A DNA stretch of 38,348 nt, from positions 1 through 38,348 of the forward strand of contig JBBIVA010000016.1 of the NCBI GenBank assembly GCA_037439945.1. Reading direction: 5' to 3'. Numbering within the stretch: position 1 is the stretch's first letter; each line of letters begins with the position of its first letter. The position numbers and the translations under genes were made by a program. Below the pieces are notes generated by a model, which was given only the letters and a program-made list of their open reading frames with translations, was not told where the DNA came from and searched no databases. This document shows, one piece after another, positions 8,040-15,664 of the stretch. This DNA is from CALEUX01 sp037439945. GTDB lineage: Bacteria > Bacteroidota > Bacteroidia > Bacteroidales > Marinilabiliaceae.

Positions 8040-8606
8040 TTAAAACCGTATTATATCATGTTCCCACAAAACCTTTAATCCCAGAATAATAAGAATTATT
8101 CCGCCAACAACTTCCATTTTTTTTCCAAACCTTTGGCCGGTTTTTTTTCCGCATAATAAACCAAGCATGGCTGCTATATAGGTTATTGAGAAAATTATTA
8201 TAAATGATATTAAAATATTTACCTCAATAAAGGCAAGGCTGATTCCTGCAATAAATGCATCAATACTGGTTGCCAGGGCCATACCCAATAACATTATAAA
8301 ACTTAATCGGCGGTTTTCATGCTGTAATCCAACCTTTGCAGTGCTTTCATGAATCATTTTTGCACCAATAAGGGAAAGGAGACCAAATGCAATCCAATGG
8401 TCATATTCACCCACTAAATTTTCAATACTCAATCCAATTAACCACCCTAACACTGGTGTTAAGCCCTGGATTAATGAAAAAATTATGGCAATTTTGGTTG
8501 CCTGCCAAAATTTTATATATTTTGATATACACCCGGTTGAAATTGAAACTGCAAACGTATCAAAACTTAATCCTATTGCAAGCACCAGCAAACCAACTGC
8601 TCCCAT
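8040..8606 (-). CDS. mntP: Manganese efflux pump MntP
   Basis: MntP exports Mn2+ across the inner membrane and protects against manganese overload. The 188-residue protein is almost entirely hydrophobic, with six predicted membrane spans arranged as two three-helix repeats. Each repeat carries the family's conserved acidic motif: GLSFDTFAVS (D16) and ATSIDAFIAG (D116). Its length matches E. coli MntP. It begins 30 bases after the SNF2 helicase gene ends on the same strand, so it is probably co-transcribed. That leaves no room for a yybP-ykoY manganese riboswitch, and I see none. Confidence 0.9.
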   Translation of the reverse strand: MGAVGLLVLAIGLSFDTFAVSISTGCISKYIKFWQATKIAIIFSLIQGLTPVLGWLIGLSIENLVGEYDHWIAFGLLSLIGAKMIHESTAKVGLQHENRRLSFIMLLGMALATSIDAFIAGISLAFIEVNILISFIIIFSITYIAAMLGLLCGKKTGQRFGKKMEVVGGIILIILGLKVLWEHDIIRF

Positions 8607-8636
8607 AAAAATTTTTATCTATTAAAATATCCTTGA

Positions 8637-11606
8637 TTAACTAAATAACTCAATTAATTCTTGTTTTGACATATCGGCAAGAGGGTTGTTATTACCGATA
8701 AATGTACTGGCAAGCCTGGCTTTTTTCTCCTGCAGCTTTGCTATTTTCTCCTCAATACTTCCAACCGATATGAAACGGTAAACAAACACATTCTTTGTTT
8801 GACCAATACGATGGGCCCTGTTAACGGCCTGCAGTTCAGCCGCAGGATTCCACCATGGGTTTAAAATAAATACATAATCTGCTTTTGTAAGGTTTAGGCC
8901 TACACCTCCTGCCTTTAATGATATCAGGAATATCTGGCATTCACCCGTTTTTGAAAAGTTATTTATTACCTGGTCCCTCTTTTGAGTTGCTCCTGTAAGT
9001 TTGGCATACGTCAGGTTTCTGGTTTTTAGCTCTGTTTCTATCAATTCGAGATCTTTTACAAATGATGAAAATACAAGAACATTGTGTTTTTCTGCAACAA
9101 TATTTTCAAGGTTTTCCAATATTTGTTCAAATTTTCCTGACGAACCTTTGTATTTTTCATCAACCAAAACCGGATGATTTGCAATCTGCCTAAGCCTTGT
9201 AAGTGCCTGAAGTGCAATAATTGCTGATTGCTCGGGTGGTTTTGATTCAAATACTTTATAAATAGTGTTTCGGATACCCGATTTTTCTTTTTCATAAAAA
9301 ACCCCCTGTTCAGGGGTCATATCACAATATAGAACCTGCTCCATAATTGGAGGTAAATCTTCAGCAACTTTATCTTTGGTTCGCCTTAGCATAAAAGGTT
9401 GAATAAGTTTCTGAAGTTTAATCTCTTTCTCGGCACTTTGGTTTTTTGTTATTGGAACCACAAAATGACGTTTAAAAAAGGGTAGGGAACCAAGTAATCC
9501 TTTATTTACCAAATCCATTTGTGTCCATAAATCAACAAGTGAATTCTCTATTGGGGTTCCTGTAAGGGCTAAATAAAACTCAGTATTTATGGTTTTAACT
9601 GCCTCATATATTTTTGATGTATGATTTTTAACATATTGACTTTCATCAAGAATCAAATATTTAAAGTTGTATTCTTTTAGTAATTGTATATCATTGCGAA
9701 GTATACCATATGATGTTATCACAACATGATAATGCCTGAAAATATTACCAATTTCTTTAGATTTTATCCTATTGCTTCCTGCATAAATGTAAACTTTTAA
9801 TCCGGGGGCAAATTTTTTTAATTCATCATGCCAGTTATGCAAAAGAGATGTGGGCAAACATATTATAGATGCCGGAATGCCCGTTTTGTTAAATAATTCA
9901 CCACCAGGATTTTCAAATATTGATAATTGTTTTTCAGAAACAGTGCTTGCGGAGGAGGTTTGTTTGAAGTGAAATTCCCCTTTATTATAAATTCTTAATA
10001 ATAAGGCAATAGTTTGTAAAGTTTTCCCAAGGCCCATATCATCTGCAAGTATGCCTCCATATTTGTTTTCATGTAAAAAGTTAAGCCATACATATCCATC
10101 TTTTTGGTAGGGGCGTAAGTTTGCTTTTAAACCATCGGGAAGTTTAACTTCCGGAAAACACAGCTCTTTTTCTTCATCCCCAAATGACGAAATCCCATCT
10201 TTAACCTTTTCAAGCAGTCGAAAATGACTTCGGGGTAGTCTGATTGAATTACCATCAATCCTGGCATAATTTACCAATTCACTGAATCGCGTGAACCATT
10301 GCTGCGGAATAATAAATAATTCACCGTTTGGCAGGGGGTATTCATACTGTCCTGCAACAATATTTTTCCGAAACCTTATAAAGGGTATTGAATATTCTCC
10401 TATTTGAATATTGGTACGAATGTCAAACCAGTCGTTTTCTGATATTGTGTCAATGCTTACGGAGTATTTTCCAATAAAGAGTTTCGAATTTTCATATTCG
10501 GGTAATATCGATATATTATTGGTTTCTAAATTACTCTGGTTTTGGTTTAACCAAAACATTATACCTGATAGTAAACCAGGGCTGTTTATTAAATCATTTT
10601 CAAAGGCAGGCCGGAATAATGCATCTCCAACATTTTGAAGGTTCAGTGATTTAAGAAAATTAATAATACTTTGTTCAAATTCATTATTACGTTGAATTTT
10701 TTGAAAGCTATAATTATTTCCTTTCCGCTCAAGATCAACAAAAATATTTGCTTTTCTATCGGCCAGAAAAGTCCGGTTTTTATAACTAAAGTATAATGCC
10801 AACGAAGGTTGCTGATTTAAATCCTTAACTATTTTTAATAATGCCCCGGGCGATTTACTCGCATCCTCTATTACAAATCCTTTGGCTTCAACATGGTAAT
10901 GTCTGATGCAATTAGCCACAAACCCATCCATATAAACCGGTACCTGTCCAATTGGTATTGTAATTAACGGTTTTTCAATAAAAGGTTTGAATTTTTTGCT
11001 GTCGATATTTTCGAAGTAAAAAAGCTGATTGCCAAATCTTAAAACAGCAGGTTCATGGCAAAAAATATCAATACTTTTATTTAGCAGCGATATTTCTTTA
11101 TCGGGTTGATTTTCTCCATTGAATTGACGCACTTTAAGTTGGTACAAAAGATTTTCAGGTGTTAATTCAAATAAACACAAAGGAATTGCAGGTTTTGATG
11201 GAATTATCAATAAATCACTGTTATAAAGGTTACTGAAAGTGCCGTTTTTGTGGTATGATGGTATGGTGCTTTTTGCCAATAAACTCACCGCCATATATAC
11301 ATAATTCTCTATATGGGGTTTTATAAGAGTTTCAAGGCGCGGGTCGGTTAAAATTTTATCAAAAAAAGTCTTTAGGGTGCCTTCGCGGGCGTATTTCTTA
11401 AATAAATATTGGTCGCTTACTTTGTGGAGAATTTCAATTATTTCTGTCTCTTCGCTACTAAATCTGGCATTTTCATCTTTTAAATGCTGTAATGTAGCAT
11501 GTTCATGCAGTTCAATGGGGTTCACATTATGGATGGTAGCTAAATATGGTATAGCAACAATACCAAGATTCCTTCTTTCAGTAAAAACAACTATTAAACG
11601 CTCCAT
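8637..11606 (-). CDS. SNF2-family DEAD/DEAH-box ATPase
   Basis: This 989-residue Swi2/Snf2 ATPase probably translocates on double-stranded DNA and remodels protein-DNA or transcription complexes, as RapA-type enzymes do. The C-terminal half carries the motor: motif I DDMGLGKT (about 524-531), motif II DESQ (about 652-655, where most relatives have DEAH), motif III LTGTPIEN, and motif VI near HRIGQ (about 933). The N-terminal ~480 residues show no domain I recognise; they are full length rather than degraded, as in other Bacteroidetes members. No SWIM zinc finger is evident. Standalone genes of this type are common in the phylum, and no nuclease or methylase partner suggests a defence role. 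mntP follows 30 bases downstream. Confidence 0.85.
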   Translation of the reverse strand: MERLIVVFTERRNLGIVAIPYLATIHNVNPIELHEHATLQHLKDENARFSSEETEIIEILHKVSDQYLFKKYAREGTLKTFFDKILTDPRLETLIKPHIENYVYMAVSLLAKSTIPSYHKNGTFSNLYNSDLLIIPSKPAIPLCLFELTPENLLYQLKVRQFNGENQPDKEISLLNKSIDIFCHEPAVLRFGNQLFYFENIDSKKFKPFIEKPLITIPIGQVPVYMDGFVANCIRHYHVEAKGFVIEDASKSPGALLKIVKDLNQQPSLALYFSYKNRTFLADRKANIFVDLERKGNNYSFQKIQRNNEFEQSIINFLKSLNLQNVGDALFRPAFENDLINSPGLLSGIMFWLNQNQSNLETNNISILPEYENSKLFIGKYSVSIDTISENDWFDIRTNIQIGEYSIPFIRFRKNIVAGQYEYPLPNGELFIIPQQWFTRFSELVNYARIDGNSIRLPRSHFRLLEKVKDGISSFGDEEKELCFPEVKLPDGLKANLRPYQKDGYVWLNFLHENKYGGILADDMGLGKTLQTIALLLRIYNKGEFHFKQTSSASTVSEKQLSIFENPGGELFNKTGIPASIICLPTSLLHNWHDELKKFAPGLKVYIYAGSNRIKSKEIGNIFRHYHVVITSYGILRNDIQLLKEYNFKYLILDESQYVKNHTSKIYEAVKTINTEFYLALTGTPIENSLVDLWTQMDLVNKGLLGSLPFFKRHFVVPITKNQSAEKEIKLQKLIQPFMLRRTKDKVAEDLPPIMEQVLYCDMTPEQGVFYEKEKSGIRNTIYKVFESKPPEQSAIIALQALTRLRQIANHPVLVDEKYKGSSGKFEQILENLENIVAEKHNVLVFSSFVKDLELIETELKTRNLTYAKLTGATQKRDQVINNFSKTGECQIFLISLKAGGVGLNLTKADYVFILNPWWNPAAELQAVNRAHRIGQTKNVFVYRFISVGSIEEKIAKLQEKKARLASTFIGNNNPLADMSKQELIELFS

Positions 11607-12137
11607 CCAAAATTAAATTATCGAAACTTTTCCCCCTGTTTATTTGATCCTGCTAAATTTCCATACATCATAAACCATAAATTTTAATGATGTTCTAATG
11701 TATCACAGGGAAATAAATAAGCCCACAAATATACTAAAAACAGTCACTTTTAACATCTGTAACAGAGTATGAATTAACTACCATTTTCCAATTATTTTTT
11801 TACTAAACAGGTAAAGGTTTAAACATTCTAACTGCTTTGAACAATTGACCATTTTATCCATATTATACGTATTATCCGTATTATCAAAAAAAAAACACTG
11901 AATCACCAACATTTTAGTTTTAAGCATTCATGGCTAACAAGTTCTTATTAATTTTGATTCGGGAATAAAGGAGTAAAAAAAAATGCATGGTATTAAACCA
12001 ATTTGCTAATTTTATAACCCGTTTTAATTTATGGAAACGGGTTTCAAAAGGATAATAATTGATTACATAAATATTAAATTCACATTAACCGGCAGCTGAA
12101 TGTAATTTAAATAATATTTGAGCAAAGAATACCATGA
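11607..12137. other. Divergent intergenic region between SNF2 helicase and YigZ genes
   Basis: This 531-base AT-rich spacer separates two divergently transcribed genes and should hold both promoters, but I can assign no clear -33/-7 pair. One perfect hairpin is visible: AACCCGTTT (12016-12024) with AAACGGGTT (12035-12043) and a 10-base loop, about 95 bases before the YigZ start. ACGTATTATCCGTATTATC near 11868-11886 is a short tandem word. No gene is seen. Confidence 0.5.
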
Positions 12138-12752
12138 ATGGGGCAAAATGATGTTTATAAAACAATAAGTGATACATCACAAGGCATTTACAAAGGAAAA
12201 GGAAGTAGGTTTTTAGCCTTTGCCTTTCCTGTTTACAGTGAGGATGAGATTAAAAATCATATTAAGGAATTAAAGCAAACTTATTACGATGCCCGTCATT
12301 GTTGTTATGCCTGGCAGTTGGGTTTAGATGGTAACTCATTTAGGGTTAACGATGGTGGTGAACCTTCGGGTACTGCAGGTAAACCAATTTATGGCCAGAT
12401 AAAATCTTTTGGTTTAACCAATATACTTATTGCTGTAATAAGGTATTTTGGAGGTACAAAATTGGGTACCAGCGGTTTAATAAATGCATACAGGCAGGCT
12501 TCAATTGATGCAATTAATAATACAACCATTACAGAACGCACTATAAATGATTATTTTGAATTTAATTTTCCATACACCAATTTAATTGAAGTTATGAAAA
12601 TATTAAAAAATAATGATTTAAATATAGTTGAACAACAATTTAAAGCCGGGTGTGTAATAAAAATATCGGTCCGGAAATCGTTAAGTGAGTCAGTAATATC
12701 TCAATGTGAAAAGCTTGATGGTATAGATGTTATTTTCATTAAAACTGTTTGA
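12138..12752 (+). CDS. yigZ: YigZ / IMPACT family protein (UPF0029)
   Basis: This 204-residue member of the YigZ/IMPACT family matches the usual length. The N-terminal UPF0029 domain (about 12-125) carries the conserved core YDARHCCYAW, then NDGGEPSGTAGKPI, then RYFGGTKLGTSGLI. The C-terminal part (about 135-200) is the DUF1949-type ferredoxin-like domain. The biochemical role in bacteria is unsettled; the family is linked to translation by eukaryotic IMPACT, a regulator of Gcn2. The gene is monocistronic and converges on the COG3014 lipoprotein gene, 38 bases away. Confidence 0.87.
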   Translation: MGQNDVYKTISDTSQGIYKGKGSRFLAFAFPVYSEDEIKNHIKELKQTYYDARHCCYAWQLGLDGNSFRVNDGGEPSGTAGKPIYGQIKSFGLTNILIAVIRYFGGTKLGTSGLINAYRQASIDAINNTTITERTINDYFEFNFPYTNLIEVMKILKNNDLNIVEQQFKAGCVIKISVRKSLSESVISQCEKLDGIDVIFIKTV

Positions 12753-12790
12753 TTCATTAAAACTGATTGGCTGTATATCACGTAAAGTAA

Positions 12791-14218
12791 TTACAATAAA
12801 TTTCTGCTGTTTAACTGGTGGTAAGCTTTAAATGTGGTTTGCCCTTTTCTTATGGTAATATTAAATTCTTCGGTAGATGTATTACCCACACCATCCTGTT
12901 TTAATTCAATTTTGTGTTCGCCTTCAGGTAACAACACCCTGGTATATGAAATTGAATAGGGCAGGGACTGCCAGTTCCGTGTATCAGCCTTCTCAGTAAA
13001 TGCATTAACTAAGCTGACCAATGTACCCAAATTCTGGTTCTCCCTTCTTGCCATTTGTTCCATTGCCTGTTTGGCGGCAAGGCGTATGATACTGTTTCCG
13101 ATTTCACGCAGCATTCTGTCTTTTAGACATTGAAATGCTATTGCATTTATATCCTGAGCCAGTTCAAGCGGATATTCACCTAAAGATGTTTTTAATACGG
13201 CCTGCTGGTAAACTGGTTTTCTTTCAAGGTATTTTGGAAAAGCTACTCTAACTAAAGAAAGATTTTTTAAAGCTGCTTGTTCGGCATGTGAACGTCCACT
13301 AATATTAATTGGGTAACTCATTCCCATTTCATCGTTTCCAAAGGCCATTACTCCATTTTTCACCCCCATGTTTGAGAATCCCATACTCCATTCAGATTTA
13401 ACTGGTCCCAGTCCATTCATCCAAATATATACCAAATCACTTTTTTCATTATCAATTTCCGGGGCTTCAAAACCAAACTTGTCTTCATAATATCTAAGCT
13501 CGCTCATAAAACCTATTTTTCTGGCCGTAACCATAAGGTCAATTTTTAATTGGTGCGGTGCCCCAAGTTCAAAAAGTTTTGAATAACTACTTTCATAAAT
13601 TTCAAGTGAATTCCGGTAGGCAATAAAGGCATTATTATAATCTCCGGCTGCCTGGTAAACAATTCCCATCAAATTATGGGCAAAGGCATCTTCTGAATAT
13701 TTGTTTTTGTTTTCCTTGTATTGGTCGTTTATTTGTTGAAGTCTTATATTTATTCGCCTGCACTCAACAATTGCACCTTCATAATTTTTTAATGCAATAA
13801 AATTTAAGGCTTTATAGTAGTGAATAAGTATAGTTTCAAAATCTTCCGGTTTATATGGTTTGGTCATGGGATTTGATATTATGGCAAGAGCTTCAGTACC
13901 AAAATTTTTTCGGTAATCTTCAACATACAAATCTGCCATATTGAAAAATTCATTGCTTTTTTCATGTTCACCCATCATAAAAAGCACCATACCCCGGTTC
14001 ATAAAGTATAAAACCCTATGATTGTTTTCAGGCCATTTTTTATCATGGCTTAAAAGCCTCTCAGCCTGTTCAAACTTACCTGTGGCTATATTGGATTGTA
14101 TGTTCTCTGTACGTTTATAAAATGTGGCACATCCGGCTAATAATGCGTATAAAAACCCAATCCAAACCAATAGTTTGGTTGTAAAATGTATTTTATACCT
14201 GAAGAATTTGAAAGCCAT
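12791..14218 (-). CDS. COG3014-family TPR lipoprotein
   Basis: This 475-residue predicted lipoprotein is exported through an N-terminal membrane segment and lipidated at C30 (lipobox LAGC). Residues about 40-235 form helical tetratricopeptide-like repeats (for example the stretches around ALNFIALKNYEGAIVECRRI and AAGDYNNAFIAYRNSLEIYE). The C-terminal half is mixed alpha/beta and ends in a predicted beta-rich stretch. Proteins of this family are commonly encoded beside LpoB-like lipoproteins, as here: the gene follows the LpoB-like gene by 64 bases, and that gap holds a strong hairpin. A role in envelope or peptidoglycan synthesis is inferred from this partnership; no function is established. 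Confidence 0.75.
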   Translation of the reverse strand: MAFKFFRYKIHFTTKLLVWIGFLYALLAGCATFYKRTENIQSNIATGKFEQAERLLSHDKKWPENNHRVLYFMNRGMVLFMMGEHEKSNEFFNMADLYVEDYRKNFGTEALAIISNPMTKPYKPEDFETILIHYYKALNFIALKNYEGAIVECRRINIRLQQINDQYKENKNKYSEDAFAHNLMGIVYQAAGDYNNAFIAYRNSLEIYESSYSKLFELGAPHQLKIDLMVTARKIGFMSELRYYEDKFGFEAPEIDNEKSDLVYIWMNGLGPVKSEWSMGFSNMGVKNGVMAFGNDEMGMSYPINISGRSHAEQAALKNLSLVRVAFPKYLERKPVYQQAVLKTSLGEYPLELAQDINAIAFQCLKDRMLREIGNSIIRLAAKQAMEQMARRENQNLGTLVSLVNAFTEKADTRNWQSLPYSISYTRVLLPEGEHKIELKQDGVGNTSTEEFNITIRKGQTTFKAYHQLNSRNLL

Positions 14219-14235
14219 CTCTGGAGATAGTATTT

Positions 14236-14279
14236 AATAATTCCGGTCTTTGAATGTTTTTCATAAGGCCGGAATTATT
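14236..14279. promoter_or_regulatory. Long intercistronic hairpin between lpoB-like and COG3014 genes
   Basis: AATAATTCCGGTCTT (14236-14250) pairs with AAGGCCGGAATTATT (14265-14279), 15 pairs with one wobble; the loop can close further with TGAA/TTCA. Seven T residues follow on the plus strand, where no gene reads into it. On the coding (minus) strand the hairpin is preceded by A residues and followed by AAATAC, so it lacks a terminator U-tract for the operon. A role in mRNA processing or in stabilising the upstream message is the simplest reading. Confidence 0.65.
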
Positions 14280-14282
14280 TTT

Positions 14283-14870
14283 TTAGTTGCGTATATATTT
14301 ACGGATTTTCTTATCACCAATCCAAACAACTTCATTGGTCTCTAAATTACTTAATTCAAGATTTACCTGGTAATAATTAACCTTCTCTTTTTTGTATGTA
14401 TCAACAATTGAATTAATATCGCCGTTAAGCATAAAATCAGCACCTAGCTCTTTTCCCCATTGTTTGGCTGTTTGAGATGATGCAAATTCCTGCTGTGCGG
14501 CCCGTTCACGGCGTAATTCTTCCCGTTTGTCACCAGCCTGAACCAATCTAACGCGCCCTCCGTTTATAAAAGCTCTTTCAATATCCTTAATAAAAGTTTC
14601 GGCGCTAATGTGCTCATGTGATTTATTATAAACCAACCCAACAATTACAGTGGGTTTTTCACCGTTATTTTTTTTCGAGTAATCTGAAATCCATGTTCCA
14701 CCAAGTATCTGTTCAACCATGGCTTGGGCCGTCATCCGGGAATCTGAATCATTCCAACGGCCACTTAAATCAATTGTTTCTTCGGTTCCTACACGTTGCA
14801 CCTTATGAGTTGAACAGGAATAGAAAAGTGTCATTATTGTCAGGGCAGACAAAAAAAATAAGTATTTCAT
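14283..14870 (-). CDS. lpoB: LpoB-like penicillin-binding-protein activator lipoprotein
   Basis: This is a 195-residue member of the LpoB family (COG3417), outer-membrane lipoproteins that reach through the periplasm and stimulate the PBP1b glycan synthase in enterobacteria. The signal peptide ends at C19 (FYSC, an imperfect lipobox). The globular domain (about 45-190) shows the family order: IVGLVYNKSHEHI, then FINGGRVRLV, an RREELRRERAAQQEF-like helix, ELGADFMLNGDIN and the closing LETNEVVWIGDKKIRK. Which synthase it activates in Bacteroidetes is not known to me. It lies first in a pair with the COG3014 lipoprotein. Its 180-base leader contains an inverted repeat, CGGGTT (14894-14899) with AACCCG (14918-14923). 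Confidence 0.8.
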   Translation of the reverse strand: MKYLFFLSALTIMTLFYSCSTHKVQRVGTEETIDLSGRWNDSDSRMTAQAMVEQILGGTWISDYSKKNNGEKPTVIVGLVYNKSHEHISAETFIKDIERAFINGGRVRLVQAGDKREELRRERAAQQEFASSQTAKQWGKELGADFMLNGDINSIVDTYKKEKVNYYQVNLELSNLETNEVVWIGDKKIRKYIRN

Positions 14871-15022
14871 AATTTATAGTTATTTAGTTGAGCCGGGTTG
14901 TATCTGCATGTAGAAATAACCCGATTTATGTTAAACGAACATGCCGCTTTATTCAAAATTTTAGGTTAAAACTACCCCAAATTCCATGCCAAGCAAAGGG
15001 CTGTTTCATTTATTTTGTAATA

Positions 15023-15043
15023 AACTGGTATTCAAAGCCAGTT
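15023..15043 (-). terminator. Weak hairpin downstream of the DUF6913 gene
   Basis: On the minus strand AACTGG pairs with CCAGTT around a 9-base loop just past the DUF6913 stop, followed by TATTAC. The stem is only 6 bp and the T-run is poor, so it may be a weak terminator or simply chance. Confidence 0.3.
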
Positions 15044-15050
15044 AAATTGC

Positions 15051-15599
15051 TCAAACAGTTTGAAGTTCCCCCAAATAGTGTTTAATCTCTTCCGTTAATG
15101 CAGGTAATGATTTTTCATCCATCTTAAATATAAAGTCCAGACAATCATCATATAAACCTGATTGTCCAACCTTTAGCCCTGCCTTTGATAGTTTGGCAAT
15201 ATAATGCAAGGGGAAATAATAATTTGGGCTTAGTATCAATAGGATTTCAGGTTTCCATGAAATAAAACCATTAATTATTTCTGATACAGGTTTCATAAAA
15301 AAATTAAAATCTTCATCTGAAATAAATGAATAAGTCTTATCACCAATGTACTGATAGTTCTTTTTCTTGCCCGGCAAGTAACCTATTACCTCCACCTTTG
15401 TGCCGTTTAACTTAAAACCATTTACAAGGTCTTTTATCAGTTTAAGGTTTGCCTGGGAGCCGGCTTCAAATATAATACCAACGGTTTTGGCATTTTTAAG
15501 GCTAACTGCCTTAACATAACGTTGAATTTGCCGGGCTTTACTATCCAATAACCTTGCACCTATTTTTATGCGAAGGTCTTTTATAAGTTTAATTTCCAT
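15051..15599 (-). CDS. DUF6913 family protein (Bacteroidetes, function unknown)
   Basis: This 182-residue soluble protein has no signal peptide or membrane segment. It looks like a DUF6913 protein, a family essentially confined to Bacteroidetes with no assigned function. A conserved order is visible: a basic N-terminal helix (LIKDLRIKIGARLLDSKARQ), a TVGIIFEAGSQANLKLIKDL segment, a VEVIGYLPGKKK segment, and a C-terminal KAGLKVGQSGLYDDCLDFI region. Alternating beta strands and helices suggest a Rossmann-like alpha/beta fold. The frame opens with a TTG at 15614, but the ATG at 15599 gives a better start. It begins 65 bases after ligA on the same strand and is probably in the same transcript. 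Confidence 0.7.
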   Translation of the reverse strand: MEIKLIKDLRIKIGARLLDSKARQIQRYVKAVSLKNAKTVGIIFEAGSQANLKLIKDLVNGFKLNGTKVEVIGYLPGKKKNYQYIGDKTYSFISDEDFNFFMKPVSEIINGFISWKPEILLILSPNYYFPLHYIAKLSKAGLKVGQSGLYDDCLDFIFKMDEKSLPALTEEIKHYLGELQTV

Positions 15600-15664
15600 A
15601 AAGTTAATTTGCAAATTCCTGTTATTAACTGGTAATTATTTAAGTCAAAGAAAATATATTTAAA

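Noticed and set aside
8637..11606. SNF2 helicase as part of a DISARM- or other defence-type system
   Set aside because: No methylase, PLD nuclease or other defence partner lies nearby; neighbours are mntP and a YigZ gene.
11608..11615. TAATTTTG (minus strand) as the SNF2 promoter -7 box
   Set aside because: It lies one base before the ATG, too close to give a transcript containing the start codon with normal geometry.
14888..15085. 65-codon plus-strand frame upstream of lpoB
   Set aside because: It covers the lpoB leader and the end of the DUF6913 gene on the other strand, and its translation shows no protein-like pattern.
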